Below are positions 26,025 through 34,700 of a stretch of DNA of 64,000 nucleotides, one piece after another. Numbering within the stretch: the first letter of the stretch is position 1; each line of letters begins with the position of its first letter. Origin of the DNA: Microlunatus parietis (lineage in GTDB: Bacteria > Actinomycetota > Actinomycetes > Propionibacteriales > Propionibacteriaceae). The stretch is from the NCBI RefSeq assembly GCF_013407955.1, contig NZ_JACCBU010000001.1, positions 2,666,001 to 2,730,000 of the forward strand, given 5' to 3'. The translations under genes were made by a program, and so were the position numbers. The notes beneath the pieces are model-generated. The model was not told the DNA's origin. It was given only the letters and a program-made list of their open reading frames with translations, and ran no database searches.

Positions 26025-26477
26025 ATGGTCGACATCCTGCACCGGGTCGGCATCCTCGCCACCCCCGATCAGGTCTTCGACGCCCTGACCACCATCGACG
26101 GCCTGGCCGGCTGGTGGACCGTGGACACCAAAGGAGACCCCAACCCCGGCGGCGTGATCGAGTTCCGCTTCGAGGGCGCACCGCCGCCCGCCGGGTTCGA
26201 CATCCGGGTCCTGGACACCGCACCGGGCCGCCGGGTCGGCTGGCAGGTCGTCGCCGGCCCCGACGAGTGGATCGACACGAAGATCAACTTCGAGCTCTCC
26301 GAGGAGGACGGTTTCACCATCGTCCTGTTCAGCCACACCGATTGGCGCGAGGCAGGACCGTTCATGCACCACTGCAGCACCAAGTGGGCGACGTTCCTGC
26401 TCAGCCTCAAGCAGCTGGCGGAGACCGGCACCGGCGAGCCGGCACCGAACGACGTCAAGATCAGCAACTGGCACTGA
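26025..26477 (+). CDS. SRPBCC domain protein, second copy
   Basis: 150 aa from the ATG at 26025 with AGAAAGAG upstream; a GTG at 26016 is an alternative. DILHRVGILATPDQVFDALTTIDGLAGWW is the characteristic AHSA1-like start, and KWATFLLSLKQLAETG the C-terminal helix. It resembles the gene at 25129 in fold only. It may be read through from the ArsR operon despite the hairpin. Its stop is directly adjacent to the stop of the ROK gene on the other strand. Confidence 0.85.
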   Translation: MVDILHRVGILATPDQVFDALTTIDGLAGWWTVDTKGDPNPGGVIEFRFEGAPPPAGFDIRVLDTAPGRRVGWQVVAGPDEWIDTKINFELSEEDGFTIVLFSHTDWREAGPFMHHCSTKWATFLLSLKQLAETGTGEPAPNDVKISNWH

Positions 26478-27593
26478 TCAAGGTCTGGCCAGCACCTCCC
26501 GGCGGAGCGCCGTCAGGGCGAACTCGCGGACCGCGGTCAACGGAGCATCGGCGGCGGCCGTCGCGGACCGGACCGCGGTCCGCCGGGGCTGGTCGCGCAG
26601 CCGCTCGAGCACGGCCGTGATCAGCCGTTCGTCGGTGCCCCAGGACCCGCCGACGATGATCAACTCCGGATCGGTCAGCGAGATGATCGTGACCAGGACC
26701 CCGCAGACCGCCGCCACCACCGCGTCGGCCGTCGCCGTCGGCTCCGGTCCGGTGCCGGCCAACCGCCGCAGCAGCAGGGGTACGTCGATCGCGGACGAGC
26801 CGGGCCGGTGCAGCCCGAGCCGTTCGAACACCGCGGTGAAGGGCAGAGCCCGGCCGTCCGGTCCGATGGTGACCACGTGCGACACCTCGCCCGCGATGCC
26901 ACCGGCGCCCCGCCGGACGGCGCCGTCGCTGACGATCGCCGCGCCGAGCCCGGCACCGAGATAGAGATAGACGAAGTCGGCCGGGCCGCCGTCCTCGAGC
27001 TCGGCCCGGGCCGCCCAGTGCACGTCGTTGTCCACGGTGACCGGACCGGAAACGTACGGGGCGAGCACGGCCGGCGGATCGAGCTCGCCGACCAGGAAGG
27101 GCGAGTCGGGCAGTTCGACCAGCCGCCCGGTGGCGCGATCGACCGGATCGGCCGCGCTGACGACCGCGAGCCGGGCCGGCCCGGTGTCCCCGATCGCTCG
27201 TTCCGCGGCGCGAGCCAGGGCGGCGGCGACGCCGTCCGGCTCCGGATCGGCCGGAACCTCCTCGACGGCCCGGGCCAGGGTCGCACCGGACAGCTCGAGC
27301 CGTTCCGCCACGATCGCGGCCGCGGTGACCTCGACGGCGAGCGCCGCGCCGAGTCCGTCGGCGAGCGCGAAATAGGACCCGGACCGGCCGCGCCCGGTGG
27401 ACCGTTCGCCGGTGTCCCGCAGCAGGCCCTCGTCGGTCAGCCGCCGCACGCTCTCGGCGATCGTCGGCTTGGAGATGCCGGTCCGGGCGGACAGCTCGGC
27501 CCGGGTCAGCCGGCCGGCCGCGACCAACTCGTTCAGGACGTGCTCGTCGGTCAGCGACCGGAGCAGGCCCAGCGACGGTTTGGCCAGGGTCAC
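26478..27593 (-). CDS. ROK-family transcriptional repressor
   Basis: 371 aa. An N-terminal winged helix (NELVAAGRLTRAELSARTGISKPTIAESVRRLTDEGLL) precedes a ROK domain (VYLYLGAGLGAAIVSDGAVRRGAGGIAGEVSHV). The usual zinc motif CxCGxxGCxE is missing; in its place is IGPDGRALPF. It is therefore a regulator rather than a kinase, sensing a sugar or derivative. It is divergent from the DUF1479 dioxygenase over a region with two inverted repeats, so it probably controls that gene and itself. Confidence 0.87.
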   Translation of the reverse strand: MTLAKPSLGLLRSLTDEHVLNELVAAGRLTRAELSARTGISKPTIAESVRRLTDEGLLRDTGERSTGRGRSGSYFALADGLGAALAVEVTAAAIVAERLELSGATLARAVEEVPADPEPDGVAAALARAAERAIGDTGPARLAVVSAADPVDRATGRLVELPDSPFLVGELDPPAVLAPYVSGPVTVDNDVHWAARAELEDGGPADFVYLYLGAGLGAAIVSDGAVRRGAGGIAGEVSHVVTIGPDGRALPFTAVFERLGLHRPGSSAIDVPLLLRRLAGTGPEPTATADAVVAAVCGVLVTIISLTDPELIIVGGSWGTDERLITAVLERLRDQPRRTAVRSATAAADAPLTAVREFALTALRREVLARP

Positions 27594-27621
27594 GGGCCGA
27601 GCCTAGAAGGCCGGGTCCTAC

Positions 27622-27693
27622 TTTGGGAAGGACTCTTGCCCAAACCGCCGACGCTGTCGTACCTTGATTTAAATAAGGAGTCCTTCCTAAATC
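27622..27693. promoter_or_regulatory. ROK-type operators and promoter region
   Basis: Between the divergent ROK and dioxygenase genes lie TTTGGG-N11-CCCAAA (27622-27644) and an imperfect palindrome centred on AAGGAGTCCTT with GATTTA/TAAATC ends (27666-27693). The sequence GGAAGGACTC at 27626-27635 recurs inverted at 27678-27687. A plus-strand promoter, TTGCCC-18 nt-TACCTT (27636-27665), sits between, so a bound repressor would loop or block it. The segment is AT-rich for this genome. Confidence 0.65.
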
Positions 27694-27705
27694 GAGGAGT
27701 GTGTC

Positions 27706-29007
27706 ATGTCAGCCCCCACCCGCAACGAAGCGCCCGACACCCTGCCCCGGCTGCCGCACTGGGAGTCACCCCCGACCGACCTGAAGGCCGCGATCACCGA
27801 ACTCAAGCCGGCCCTGCGAGCCCGGATCGAGGCCTCCGGCCGCACCGTCGAGGAGGTGTTCGCCGTGGTCGAGCGCCGCATCGCGGAGCAGGTCGAGGAG
27901 ATCGAGGCGACCGCCGCGCGCGGCGAGGCGATCTGGCCGGTGATCGACTACGCCGAGATCGAGAGCGGCACGGTCTCCGCCGACGCCTTGGCGCAGCTGC
28001 GCCGCCGCGGCTGTCTCGTGGTCCGCGGCCATTTCCCGCGCGAGCAGGCCCTGGCCTGGGACGCCGCGATCGTCGAGTACGTCGAGACGAACCGGTTCTT
28101 CGAGAACTACCGCGGGCCCGGCGACGACTTCTTCGGCAGCGTCGACTCCAAGCCCGAGATCTACCCGATCTACTGGTCACCCGCCCAGATGCAGGCCCGG
28201 CAGAGCGACCGGATGGCGACCGTCCAGTCCTTCCTCAACGCCCAGTGGCGCAGCGAGTCCGACGGCGTGCGGTGGTTCGATCCCGATCGCGACTCGCTGT
28301 ATCCGGACCGGATCCGGCGCCGGCCGCCGGGCACGAACTCCGGCGGGCTCGGCAGCCACCTCGATCCCGGCACGCTCGACCTCTGGATGACCGAGGGCAA
28401 CCAGCGTGCGTTCCACCACCTCTTCGACGGCACCGTCGAGGAGTACGACCCGTGGGACGCCGCCCACCGGACGTCCGGCCCGCAATACCCGGGCAGCACC
28501 ATGTGCTCGGCGTTTCGTACCTTCCAGGGCTGGACCGCGCTCTCCGACATGGACCATGATCAAGGCGTCCTGCACACGGTGCCGATCCCCGAGGCGATGG
28601 CGTACCTGATGTTGCGGCCGCTGCTGTCCGACGTTCCGGACGACGACCTGTGCGGCGTCACCACCGGTCAGGTCTTCCCGGCCCTGGAACGCTGGCATGC
28701 CCTGCTGCTGCGCGCGGTCAGCGGCATCCCCGACGTCCGGGCCGGCGACTCGGTGTGGTGGCACTGCGACATGATCCACAGCGTCGCACCGGTCGAAGAT
28801 CAACAAGGCTGGGGCAACGTCATGTACATCCCGGCCGCGCCGTGGTGCCCGCGCAACGAGCAGTACGCGGCGGAGGTGCTGGCCGCGTTCGACACCGGTT
28901 CCAGCCCGAGCGACTTCCCGGCGGAGCACTACGAAGTGGACTGGTCCGGTCGGTTCACCCGGGCCGATCTCAACCAGGTCGGCCGGCGCGGCATGGGCCT
29001 GGAATAA
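27706..29007 (+). CDS. DUF1479 (YbiU-like) Fe/2-oxoglutarate dioxygenase family protein
   Basis: 433 aa, the usual length for DUF1479. The facial triad is seen as HLDPGTLDLW (HxD) and the late histidine in WWHCDMIHSVAPV; RRRGCLVVRGHFPREQALAWD and GWTALSDMDHDQGVLHTVPIPEAMAYLMLRPLL are family-typical. The reaction is unknown, probably oxidation of a small organic acid or sugar derivative. GAGGAG precedes the ATG. Regulation by the divergent ROK protein is likely from the operator repeats. It is convergent with rplL and shares its terminator. Confidence 0.83.
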   Translation: MSAPTRNEAPDTLPRLPHWESPPTDLKAAITELKPALRARIEASGRTVEEVFAVVERRIAEQVEEIEATAARGEAIWPVIDYAEIESGTVSADALAQLRRRGCLVVRGHFPREQALAWDAAIVEYVETNRFFENYRGPGDDFFGSVDSKPEIYPIYWSPAQMQARQSDRMATVQSFLNAQWRSESDGVRWFDPDRDSLYPDRIRRRPPGTNSGGLGSHLDPGTLDLWMTEGNQRAFHHLFDGTVEEYDPWDAAHRTSGPQYPGSTMCSAFRTFQGWTALSDMDHDQGVLHTVPIPEAMAYLMLRPLLSDVPDDDLCGVTTGQVFPALERWHALLLRAVSGIPDVRAGDSVWWHCDMIHSVAPVEDQQGWGNVMYIPAAPWCPRNEQYAAEVLAAFDTGSSPSDFPAEHYEVDWSGRFTRADLNQVGRRGMGLE

Positions 29008-29024
29008 CCTTCCGGACAACGAAA

Positions 29025-29058
29025 AGCGGGCGGTGGACCCGGAGGTCCGCCGCCCGCT
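29025..29058 (-). terminator. Rho-independent terminator of rplJL (bidirectional)
   Basis: 15-nt arms (29025-29039 and 29044-29058) pair with one mismatch around a 4-nt loop. Reading on the minus strand, the stem is followed by TTTTC. It also follows the dioxygenase stop at 29007. Confidence 0.85.
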
Positions 29059-29084
29059 GTCCGCGATTCAGCCGAAGATCAAAC

Positions 29085-29480
29085 TCACTTGTAGGAGACG
29101 GTGGCGCCGGCGGCCTCGAGGGCCTCCTTCGCCTTGTCCGCGGTCTCCTTGTTGACCTTCTCCAGGACCGCCTTCGGCGCGGCCTCGACCAGATCCTTGG
29201 CCTCCTTCAGGCCGAGGCTGGTGAGGGTCCGCACCTCCTTGATGACCTGGATCTTCTTGTCGCCGGCGGACTCGAGGATCACGTCGACCTCGTCGCTAGC
29301 GGCATCCTCGGCGGCGGCGTCGCCACCACCGGTGGAGGCCGGGGCAGCGGCGGCGACGGCCACCGGAGCGGCGGCGGTCACGTTGAACGTCTCCTCGAAC
29401 TGCTTCACGAAATCGCTGAGCTCGATCAGGGTCAGCTCCTTGAACGCGTCCAGGAGCTCTTCGGTGCTGAGCTTCGCCAT
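29085..29480 (-). CDS. rplL: Ribosomal protein L7/L12
   Basis: 131 aa. The N-terminal dimerisation segment ([28 protein letters not shown]), an alanine-rich hinge with GGG, and the globular C-terminus ([30 protein letters not shown]) are all intact. It forms the stalk that recruits translation GTPases. It follows rplJ by 15 nt and ends before a strong terminator. Confidence 0.98.
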   Translation of the reverse strand: MAKLSTEELLDAFKELTLIELSDFVKQFEETFNVTAAAPVAVAAAAPASTGGGDAAAEDAASDEVDVILESAGDKKIQVIKEVRTLTSLGLKEAKDLVEAAPKAVLEKVNKETADKAKEALEAAGATVSYK

Positions 29481-29495
29481 GGTGGCGGTCCTTCC

Positions 29496-30143
29496 TTACT
29501 TGTCTTCGGCAGCGGTCGCTGCGTCATCGGATTCAGTTGCAGCGGGCGCTGCCGCCAGTTCTTCGTTGCTGGGCTCCTGGTTGCCCTCGGCGGCGGCCGG
29601 CGTGCCGGCTCCACCGATGAGGGACGGGTCCTCGGTCGCCGCCTTCTCCAGCGCGGCGACGGCGCGCGCCGCCTGCGAGAGCGGTGCGGCGAAGAGGGAC
29701 ACGGCGTTCTGCAGGGTTCCCTGCATGGCGCCGGCGAGCTTCGCGAGCAGGACCTCGCGAGACTCGAGGTCAGCAAGCTTCTTGACCTCGTCAACGCTGA
29801 GGAACTTGCCCTCGAGCACGCCACCCTTGATCACCAGAAGCGGGTTCGCCTTGGCGAAGTCACGCAGACCCTTGGCGACGGTGACCGGGTCACCGTCGAC
29901 GAAGGCGATCGCGGTCGGGCCGACGAGGTGTTCCTCGACGCCCTCGACGCCGGCTTCCCGGGCCGCGATCTTGGTCAGCGTGTTCTTCGACACGGCGTAG
30001 GTCGCGTCCTCACCCAGGTTGCGACGCAACTCCTTGAGCTGCGCCACGGTGAGCCCGCGGTACTCGGTCAGCACGGCGCCGGCGGAGTTGGTGAACTTGT
30101 CCTTCAACTCCGCGACCGCGGCTGCCTTGTCCGGCCTCGCCAT
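29496..30143 (-). CDS. rplJ: Ribosomal protein L10
   Basis: 215 aa from the ATG at 30143 with GGAGGAG directly upstream. [17 protein letters not shown] and [22 protein letters not shown] are the standard L10 N-terminus; an Ala/Glu-rich C-terminal tail of about 40 residues is typical of actinobacteria. L10 binds 23S rRNA and L7/L12 and represses its own mRNA through the leader upstream. rplK and rplA, usually adjacent, are 7.3 kb away here. Confidence 0.98.
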   Translation of the reverse strand: MARPDKAAAVAELKDKFTNSAGAVLTEYRGLTVAQLKELRRNLGEDATYAVSKNTLTKIAAREAGVEGVEEHLVGPTAIAFVDGDPVTVAKGLRDFAKANPLLVIKGGVLEGKFLSVDEVKKLADLESREVLLAKLAGAMQGTLQNAVSLFAAPLSQAARAVAALEKAATEDPSLIGGAGTPAAAEGNQEPSNEELAAAPAATESDDAATAAEDK

Positions 30144-30215
30144 CGTCTCCTCCACTTCGTCGTTCACGCCACGCGCTGTGGCGCTTCCGAAGACGACCGG
30201 CAGGTCCCGGACATG

Positions 30216-30360
30216 AAAGAACCCCGGCGCGCTCGGCGACACGGGGCTTCGGCCACGATCCAAGATCGGGAACAAGCTTCTCGTTTCACCTGCGCGGGCC
30301 ACCCGTAGGTACGGGCTCGTTAGCGATCCAAGGATCAACCAGCGGTCTTCGGCAGCGTTC
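30216..30360 (-). ncRNA. L10 leader with attenuator upstream of rplJ
   Basis: The rplJ 5' region carries, in minus-strand order, GCCGAAGACCGCTGGTTG (ending near 30333) and GCGCAGGTGA (30292-30283), which match conserved pieces of actinobacterial L10-binding leaders. A stem AAGCCCCG/CGGGGTT (30249-30220) followed by CTTTC then sits about 75 nt before the start codon and looks like an attenuator. Free L10 or the L10(L12)4 complex would bind and limit expression. The boundaries are approximate. Confidence 0.7.
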
Positions 30361-30416
30361 AGAGTACGCGAGCCTCGCGGGCCGTACCAAATCGGCGGGC
30401 AGCGCGTCGGCCCAGG

Positions 30417-30983
30417 TCAGGCGTGCGTCTCCCGGAACCGAGCGGCCTTGGCCTGGTTGCCGCAGGTCTTCATGCTGCACCAGCGCCGCCGCCGTCCGCG
30501 CGAGGTGTCCAGGAAGTACCAGCCGCAGCGGTCACAGCTGCGGACCGGGCGCGCCGGCGGGTTCAGCACCAGCCGGACGGCCCGCAGGGCGACCGCCGCA
30601 CCGGCCCCGGCCGCGGTGCGCGGCGTCACCGCCCCGTCCGCGGCCACCACCAGGTCGCGCTCCAGGCCCGCCTGGGCCGACGCCAGCAGCCCGGCCAGGG
30701 CCCCGGACGGCAGCTCGTTCCCGACCCGCTGGGCCTCCAGCACGGCCCAGAGCCGAGCCCGCAGCAGGCGCGCGGCCGCCAGCTGACCCGCGGTGACGCG
30801 CCGGGCGTCGCCCTCGGCCGGCCGGAGCAGCCCGGCGTGGACGTACCAGCCGATCAGGGCGGCGCCGCTGTCGAGCAGGTCGGCCCCGACCTCGGGCAGC
30901 CGCCGATAGACCGTGTTGGCGAAGTCCAGGGCGAGGTCGCCGGCGATGAAATGATCATCGGTCCACCGGGTGACCGTCTTCAT
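30417..30983 (-). CDS. CGNR zinc-finger transcriptional regulator (ABATE domain)
   Basis: 188 aa from the ATG at 30983, which overlaps the hydrolase stop (ATGA). The N-terminal ABATE-like domain starts FIAGDLALDFANTVYRR; the C-terminus has CDRCGWYFLDTSRGRRRRWCSMKTCGNQ, the CGNR zinc finger. Such proteins are probable DNA-binding stress or catabolic regulators. Cotranscription with the hydrolase suggests it controls that gene, perhaps through the GTAACC/GGTTAC repeat upstream. Confidence 0.88.
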   Translation of the reverse strand: MKTVTRWTDDHFIAGDLALDFANTVYRRLPEVGADLLDSGAALIGWYVHAGLLRPAEGDARRVTAGQLAAARLLRARLWAVLEAQRVGNELPSGALAGLLASAQAGLERDLVVAADGAVTPRTAAGAGAAVALRAVRLVLNPPARPVRSCDRCGWYFLDTSRGRRRRWCSMKTCGNQAKAARFRETHA

Positions 30984-31879
30984 CGGAGGGCGAGCAACTG
31001 TTCCGGGTGACGGCCGAGGACGTCGTCGACGAAGCCGGTGAGCAGCGGCGCGACCTCGGCGGCGTGCGTCTCCAGCAGGAAGTGCCCGGCGTCGAACAGG
31101 TGCGCGTCCAGCTCGGGCAGAGCACGGTGGTACGCCAGCACCTCGGCGATGTCGAAGTACGGGTCGTGCCGGCCCCAGAGCAGCAGCGCGGGCGGCCGGC
31201 GGGTCGCGTGGAAGTCCGCGATCTCGGCGAACCGGGCGACGTGCTGCCGGTAGTCGCAGAACAGCCGGAAGTGCAGGTCGACGAAGCCGGGCCGGGACAG
31301 CCGCTCCCAGTCCAGGTGCCACGACTCGGCCGGGTGGAGTTCCCGCAGTTCCGGCCGCAGGCCGCTGAGATAGGTGTCCCGGGTGCCCTCGAAGTTCAGC
31401 CAATCACCCATGGCCGCCCGGTTCTCCTCGCTGGGGTCGACCCAGAACCGGCGGACCGGATCCCAGGCCGCCCCGAGCCCGGCCTCGTGGGCGTTGCCGT
31501 TCTGCACCACCAGGCCGAGCACGCGCTCCGGGTGCCGGAGGGCCAGGACGTAGCCGACGGGAGTGCTGAAGTCGGTCAGATAGAGGACGTACCGCTCGAC
31601 GCCGAGGTCCTGCAGCAGGACATCGATCATCGAGGCCAGCCGGTCGAAGGTGTAGTCCGCCAGCGGCGGCGGGTCCGAGAACCCGAAGCCGGGCAGATCG
31701 GGCGCGATCACGTACGCGTGCTCGGCCAAGGCGGGCAGCACCTCACGGAACGAATACGAGGAACTCGGCGATCCGTGCAGCAGCAGTACGGCCGTCGAAG
31801 TCGGCACGCCTGCCTCGCGATAGTGCAATCGAAGGCCGTCGAATTCGCGGTCGAGATGTCTGGTCTTGGTGAAACGCAT
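30980..31879 (-). CDS. Alpha/beta hydrolase, haloalkane dehalogenase/epoxide hydrolase-like
   Basis: 299 aa from the ATG at 31879 with GGAGG 7 nt upstream. The oxyanion HGSPSSSYSF and nucleophile elbow LYLTDFSTPVGY carry an aspartate instead of serine, as in dehalogenases and epoxide hydrolases; WGRHDPYFD and DAGHFLLE provide the acid and histidine. The substrate is unknown. It forms a two-gene operon with the CGNR regulator. An inverted repeat lies 34 nt upstream. Confidence 0.83.
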   Translation of the reverse strand: MRFTKTRHLDREFDGLRLHYREAGVPTSTAVLLLHGSPSSSYSFREVLPALAEHAYVIAPDLPGFGFSDPPPLADYTFDRLASMIDVLLQDLGVERYVLYLTDFSTPVGYVLALRHPERVLGLVVQNGNAHEAGLGAAWDPVRRFWVDPSEENRAAMGDWLNFEGTRDTYLSGLRPELRELHPAESWHLDWERLSRPGFVDLHFRLFCDYRQHVARFAEIADFHATRRPPALLLWGRHDPYFDIAEVLAYHRALPELDAHLFDAGHFLLETHAAEVAPLLTGFVDDVLGRHPEQLLALR

Positions 31880-31912
31880 CGTGCCGCCTCCTTTTCCGGT
31901 TCGGCTCCTTAC

Positions 31913-31942
31913 GTAACCGTACTAGATGGTTTTAAAGGTTAC
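31913..31942. promoter_or_regulatory. Inverted-repeat operator upstream of the hydrolase/CGNR operon
   Basis: GTAACC (31913-31918) and GGTTAC (31937-31942) are exact inverted repeats 18 nt apart in an AT-rich stretch that includes TTTTAAAGG. The spacing would place a -10/-35 region inside it. Control by the CGNR protein is inferred. Confidence 0.5.
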
Positions 31943-31993
31943 TCAACTCTGGACTAGCACTCCAGCGGTTCGGTTCCCGGTGCAGATCACGGA

Positions 31994-32144
31994 TTGATTT
32001 CTTTTATCTCGACTTGATAACGTCACCGAAGTCGGCTGGGGAGGCCGGCGAATCGATCGCTCGGGGGCGATGCTGTGCCCAATTGTCAGGGGGCAGGGCT
32101 GTTCCCCGAACGCTCGATTCCGAGGCGTTAAGGGGAGCCAAGGA
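31994..32144 (+). promoter_or_regulatory. Promoter and structured leader of the NlpC/P60 gene
   Basis: TTGATT (31994-31999) and GATAAC (32016-32021) with a 16-nt spacer make a plausible promoter. The following 120 nt are GC-rich and contain a hairpin AACGCTCG/CGAGGCGTT with one bulge (32109-32129) just before the Shine-Dalgarno AGGGGAG. Cell-wall hydrolase genes of actinobacteria often have c-di-AMP (ydaO) riboswitches here, but I could not align this leader to that consensus, so the identity is open. Confidence 0.35.
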
Positions 32145-33092
32145 ATGCGAAGAATCGCCAAGATTCTGGTTTCGGGGGTCGCGAGCGTTGCGCTCGCCCT
32201 GACCATCGGAATCGGATCAGCCGCGACGGCCGATGCCGCCGCCAAATGCACCACGGCCCTGAAGTCGTACGGGCACGTCAAGAAGGGCACCAAGAGCAAG
32301 AGCGCCAAGGCCGCCGAGTGCCTGCTGAAGTCGGCCGGCTACAAGGGGATCAAGACCAACGGCAAGTTCTCCGCCGCCGAGGTCAAGGCACTGAAGAAGT
32401 TCCAGGGCAAGGTCAAGCTGTCCAAGACCGGGACCATGAACCGGCGCACCTGGGTCGCCCTGCTGTCGCGCGGCTCCAAGCCGACGCTGCGGTACGGCGA
32501 CAAGAGCAAGTCCGTGAAGCGGCTGCAGTCCGCGCTGACCGCCTCCGGGCGCAAGGTGCCGGCGACCGGCTACTTCGGCCCGATCACCCGGGACGCCGTG
32601 AAGTCGCTGCAGCGTTCGCAGGGCTGGAAGGCTTCCGGCAAGGCGACCGCCGGCGTCTGGCGGGCGCTCCAGGCCGGTGCCGAGGTGAAGGTCAAGACCA
32701 GCAAGCCCAAGAAGAAAAAGAAGAAGTCCAGCTCGTCCAGCAAGGGCTCCAAGGGCGAGATCGCGCTCGCGTTCGCCAAGAAGCAGATCGGTGACCGCTA
32801 CTCCTACGGTGGCGACGGCCCCAGCAGCTGGGACTGCTCCGGGCTGACCCAGGCCGCCTGGCGCAAGGCCGGCATCAAGCTGCCGCACTCGGCCGGCGGC
32901 CAGTTCCGCAAGGGCAAGAAGATCAAGAAGTCGGACCTGAAGAAGGGCGACCTCGTCTTCTTCTACTCCGGCATCAGCCACGTCGGCATCTACGCCGGCA
33001 ACGGCAAGGTCCTGCACGCCTCCCGGCCGGGCAAGCCGGTCGGCTACATCAAGATGAGCTACATGCCGTACCAGGGCGCTCGCCGCTACTGA
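32145..33092 (+). CDS. Secreted NlpC/P60 peptidoglycan hydrolase with two peptidoglycan-binding repeats
   Basis: 315 aa from the ATG at 32145. The signal peptide ends near residue 31 (TADAAAK). Two PG_binding_1-type repeats follow (about 35-105, about 108-175), then a low-complexity linker with a run of six lysines and five serines, then an NlpC/P60 domain with catalytic C in SSWDCSGLTQAAW, H in ISHVGIYAG and a third polar residue in VLHASRPG. It should cleave stem-peptide bonds in the wall. The protein is unusually lysine-rich. No TGATCA site occurs in this gene. Confidence 0.93.
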   Translation: MRRIAKILVSGVASVALALTIGIGSAATADAAAKCTTALKSYGHVKKGTKSKSAKAAECLLKSAGYKGIKTNGKFSAAEVKALKKFQGKVKLSKTGTMNRRTWVALLSRGSKPTLRYGDKSKSVKRLQSALTASGRKVPATGYFGPITRDAVKSLQRSQGWKASGKATAGVWRALQAGAEVKVKTSKPKKKKKKSSSSSKGSKGEIALAFAKKQIGDRYSYGGDGPSSWDCSGLTQAAWRKAGIKLPHSAGGQFRKGKKIKKSDLKKGDLVFFYSGISHVGIYAGNGKVLHASRPGKPVGYIKMSYMPYQGARRY

Positions 33093-33115
33093 GCGAACTG
33101 TTCCAGCGAACAAAC

Positions 33116-33149
33116 GACCGGCCCGGGGACTCCATTTCCCGGGCCGGTC
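33116..33149 (+). terminator. Hairpin terminator after the NlpC/P60 gene
   Basis: GACCGGCCCGGG (33116-33127) and CCCGGGCCGGTC (33138-33149) form a perfect 12-bp stem with a 10-nt loop, 23 nt after the stop codon. Confidence 0.85.
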
Positions 33150-33206
33150 TGCTATCTCTGCCGATCGATCCCAGGTAATGTCGAACAAACTGCGAGGAAG
33201 GGATCG

Positions 33207-34700
33207 ATGATGGCCCAGACTGAGGTGCTCGTCGTCGGAGCTGGACCCACCGGACTGTTGCTGGCCGGAGATCTCGCCAGTCACGGCATCGATTGCACGG
33301 TCATCGAGCAGCGTCACGAGGAATCGAATCTCACCCGCGCCTTCGCCGTCCACGCGCGGACCCTCGAGCTGCTGGATGCCCGGGAGATCGCCGATCAGCT
33401 CGTCGCGACCGGGGTCGAGGTGGACCAGCTGTCGGTCCTGTTCGAGTCGCTCGTGGTCGATCTGTCGACCCTGCCGAGTCGCTTCCCGTTCCTCCTCGTC
33501 ACCCCGCAGTACGAGACCGAACGGCTGCTGACCAGGCGGGCGGTCCGGCTCGGCGCCACGATCCGGCGCGGGTTGCGGATGACCGGCCTGCACCAGGACG
33601 CCAACAGCGTCGAGGTGGACCTGCTGGACCGCAACGGCGTCACCACCAACCATCGGGCCAGGTGGCTGATCGGCACCGACGGCGTCCACAGCACGGTGCG
33701 CGGCGCCCTGCGGCTGCCCTTCCCGGGCAAGACGGTCGTGTCGTCGGTTGTACTGGCCGACGTCTGGCTGTCCGACCCGCCCGAGGAGGAGCTCACCTTC
33801 GACCGCGGCTCCGCCGGCTTCTTCTTCGCGGTGCCGTTCGGCGACGGCTGGTACCGGGTCATCGCCTGGAGCCGGGACCGCCAGCTGCCCGAGGACGCGC
33901 CGGTCGACCTGGAGGAACTGCACGACGTCCTGATCCGGGTCGGCGGCACCGACTTCGGGCTCACCGAGGCGCGTTGGCTGTCCCGCTTCCACAGCGACGA
34001 GCGGCAGGTGCCGCGCTATCGGGTCGGCCGCGTCTTTCTCGCCGGCGACGCCGCCCACGTACATTCCCCGGCCGGTGGTCTCGGCATGAACGTCGGCCTG
34101 CAGGACGCCGCCAACCTCGGCTGGCGGCTGGCCGCGGCCATCAAGGGCCATGCTCCGCCTCGGCAGCTGGACGGCTACCACGCCGAGCGGCATCCGGTGG
34201 GGCGCGCGGCGCTGCGGGCGAGCGGCGCCCTGCTCCGCCTCGCGATCGCCGAGACGCCGTTCTGGCAGCGGGCCAACTGGGTCATCGAGACGGCAAGCCG
34301 GGTGGCCCGCGTGCCGGACCGCGTCGTCCAGCAGATCTCCGGCATCGGGCTGCACTACCAACGGTCCTTCGGCGCCCACCGCCTGACCGGCACCCGCTCC
34401 CCCGACGACTCGCTGACCGTCGGCGGCGCCCCGACCCGGGTCTACGCCGCCCTCCGCAACGGCCGCTTCCTGCTGATCCTGCCGCCCGAGTCCAGCCACG
34501 CCCCGATGGAGGCCTGGCGGGACCGGGTCACCCTCGGCACCGGGACCGAACGAGGGATGACGGCCAGGCTGATCCGCCCGGACGGCTACATCGCCTGGGC
34601 CGGCGACCGGCCTGACGCCGGCGAGGTCCGAGCCGCCCTCGCCCGCTGGTGCGGCCCCGCCAAGCACAAGTCCCAAGCCAAACGCAACGCCCACGTCTAA
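33207..34700 (+). CDS. FAD-dependent aromatic-type monooxygenase (class A)
   Basis: 497 aa. The Rossmann FAD motif GAGPTGLLLAGDLA (residues about 11-24), the DG motif WLIGTDGVHSTVR and the GD motif VFLAGDAAHVHSPAGGLGMNVGLQDA are all present, followed by a thioredoxin-like C-terminus as in pentachlorophenol/phenol hydroxylase relatives. It would hydroxylate an aromatic or polyketide-like substrate with NAD(P)H and O2. It stands alone; ATGs at 33207 and 33210 are equivalent choices. No TGATCA occurs over its full length, unlike most accessory genes here. Confidence 0.88.
   Translation: MMAQTEVLVVGAGPTGLLLAGDLASHGIDCTVIEQRHEESNLTRAFAVHARTLELLDAREIADQLVATGVEVDQLSVLFESLVVDLSTLPSRFPFLLVTPQYETERLLTRRAVRLGATIRRGLRMTGLHQDANSVEVDLLDRNGVTTNHRARWLIGTDGVHSTVRGALRLPFPGKTVVSSVVLADVWLSDPPEEELTFDRGSAGFFFAVPFGDGWYRVIAWSRDRQLPEDAPVDLEELHDVLIRVGGTDFGLTEARWLSRFHSDERQVPRYRVGRVFLAGDAAHVHSPAGGLGMNVGLQDAANLGWRLAAAIKGHAPPRQLDGYHAERHPVGRAALRASGALLRLAIAETPFWQRANWVIETASRVARVPDRVVQQISGIGLHYQRSFGAHRLTGTRSPDDSLTVGGAPTRVYAALRNGRFLLILPPESSHAPMEAWRDRVTLGTGTERGMTARLIRPDGYIAWAGDRPDAGEVRAALARWCGPAKHKSQAKRNAHV

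Noticed and set aside
26478..27593. ROK protein as N-acetylmannosamine kinase (NanK) completing the sialic-acid pathway
   Set aside because: It has an N-terminal DNA-binding winged helix and lacks the ROK zinc motif, so it is a repressor.
32022..32144. c-di-AMP (ydaO) riboswitch before the NlpC/P60 gene
   Set aside because: The position fits, but I could not match the conserved core confidently, so it is listed only as an unassigned leader.
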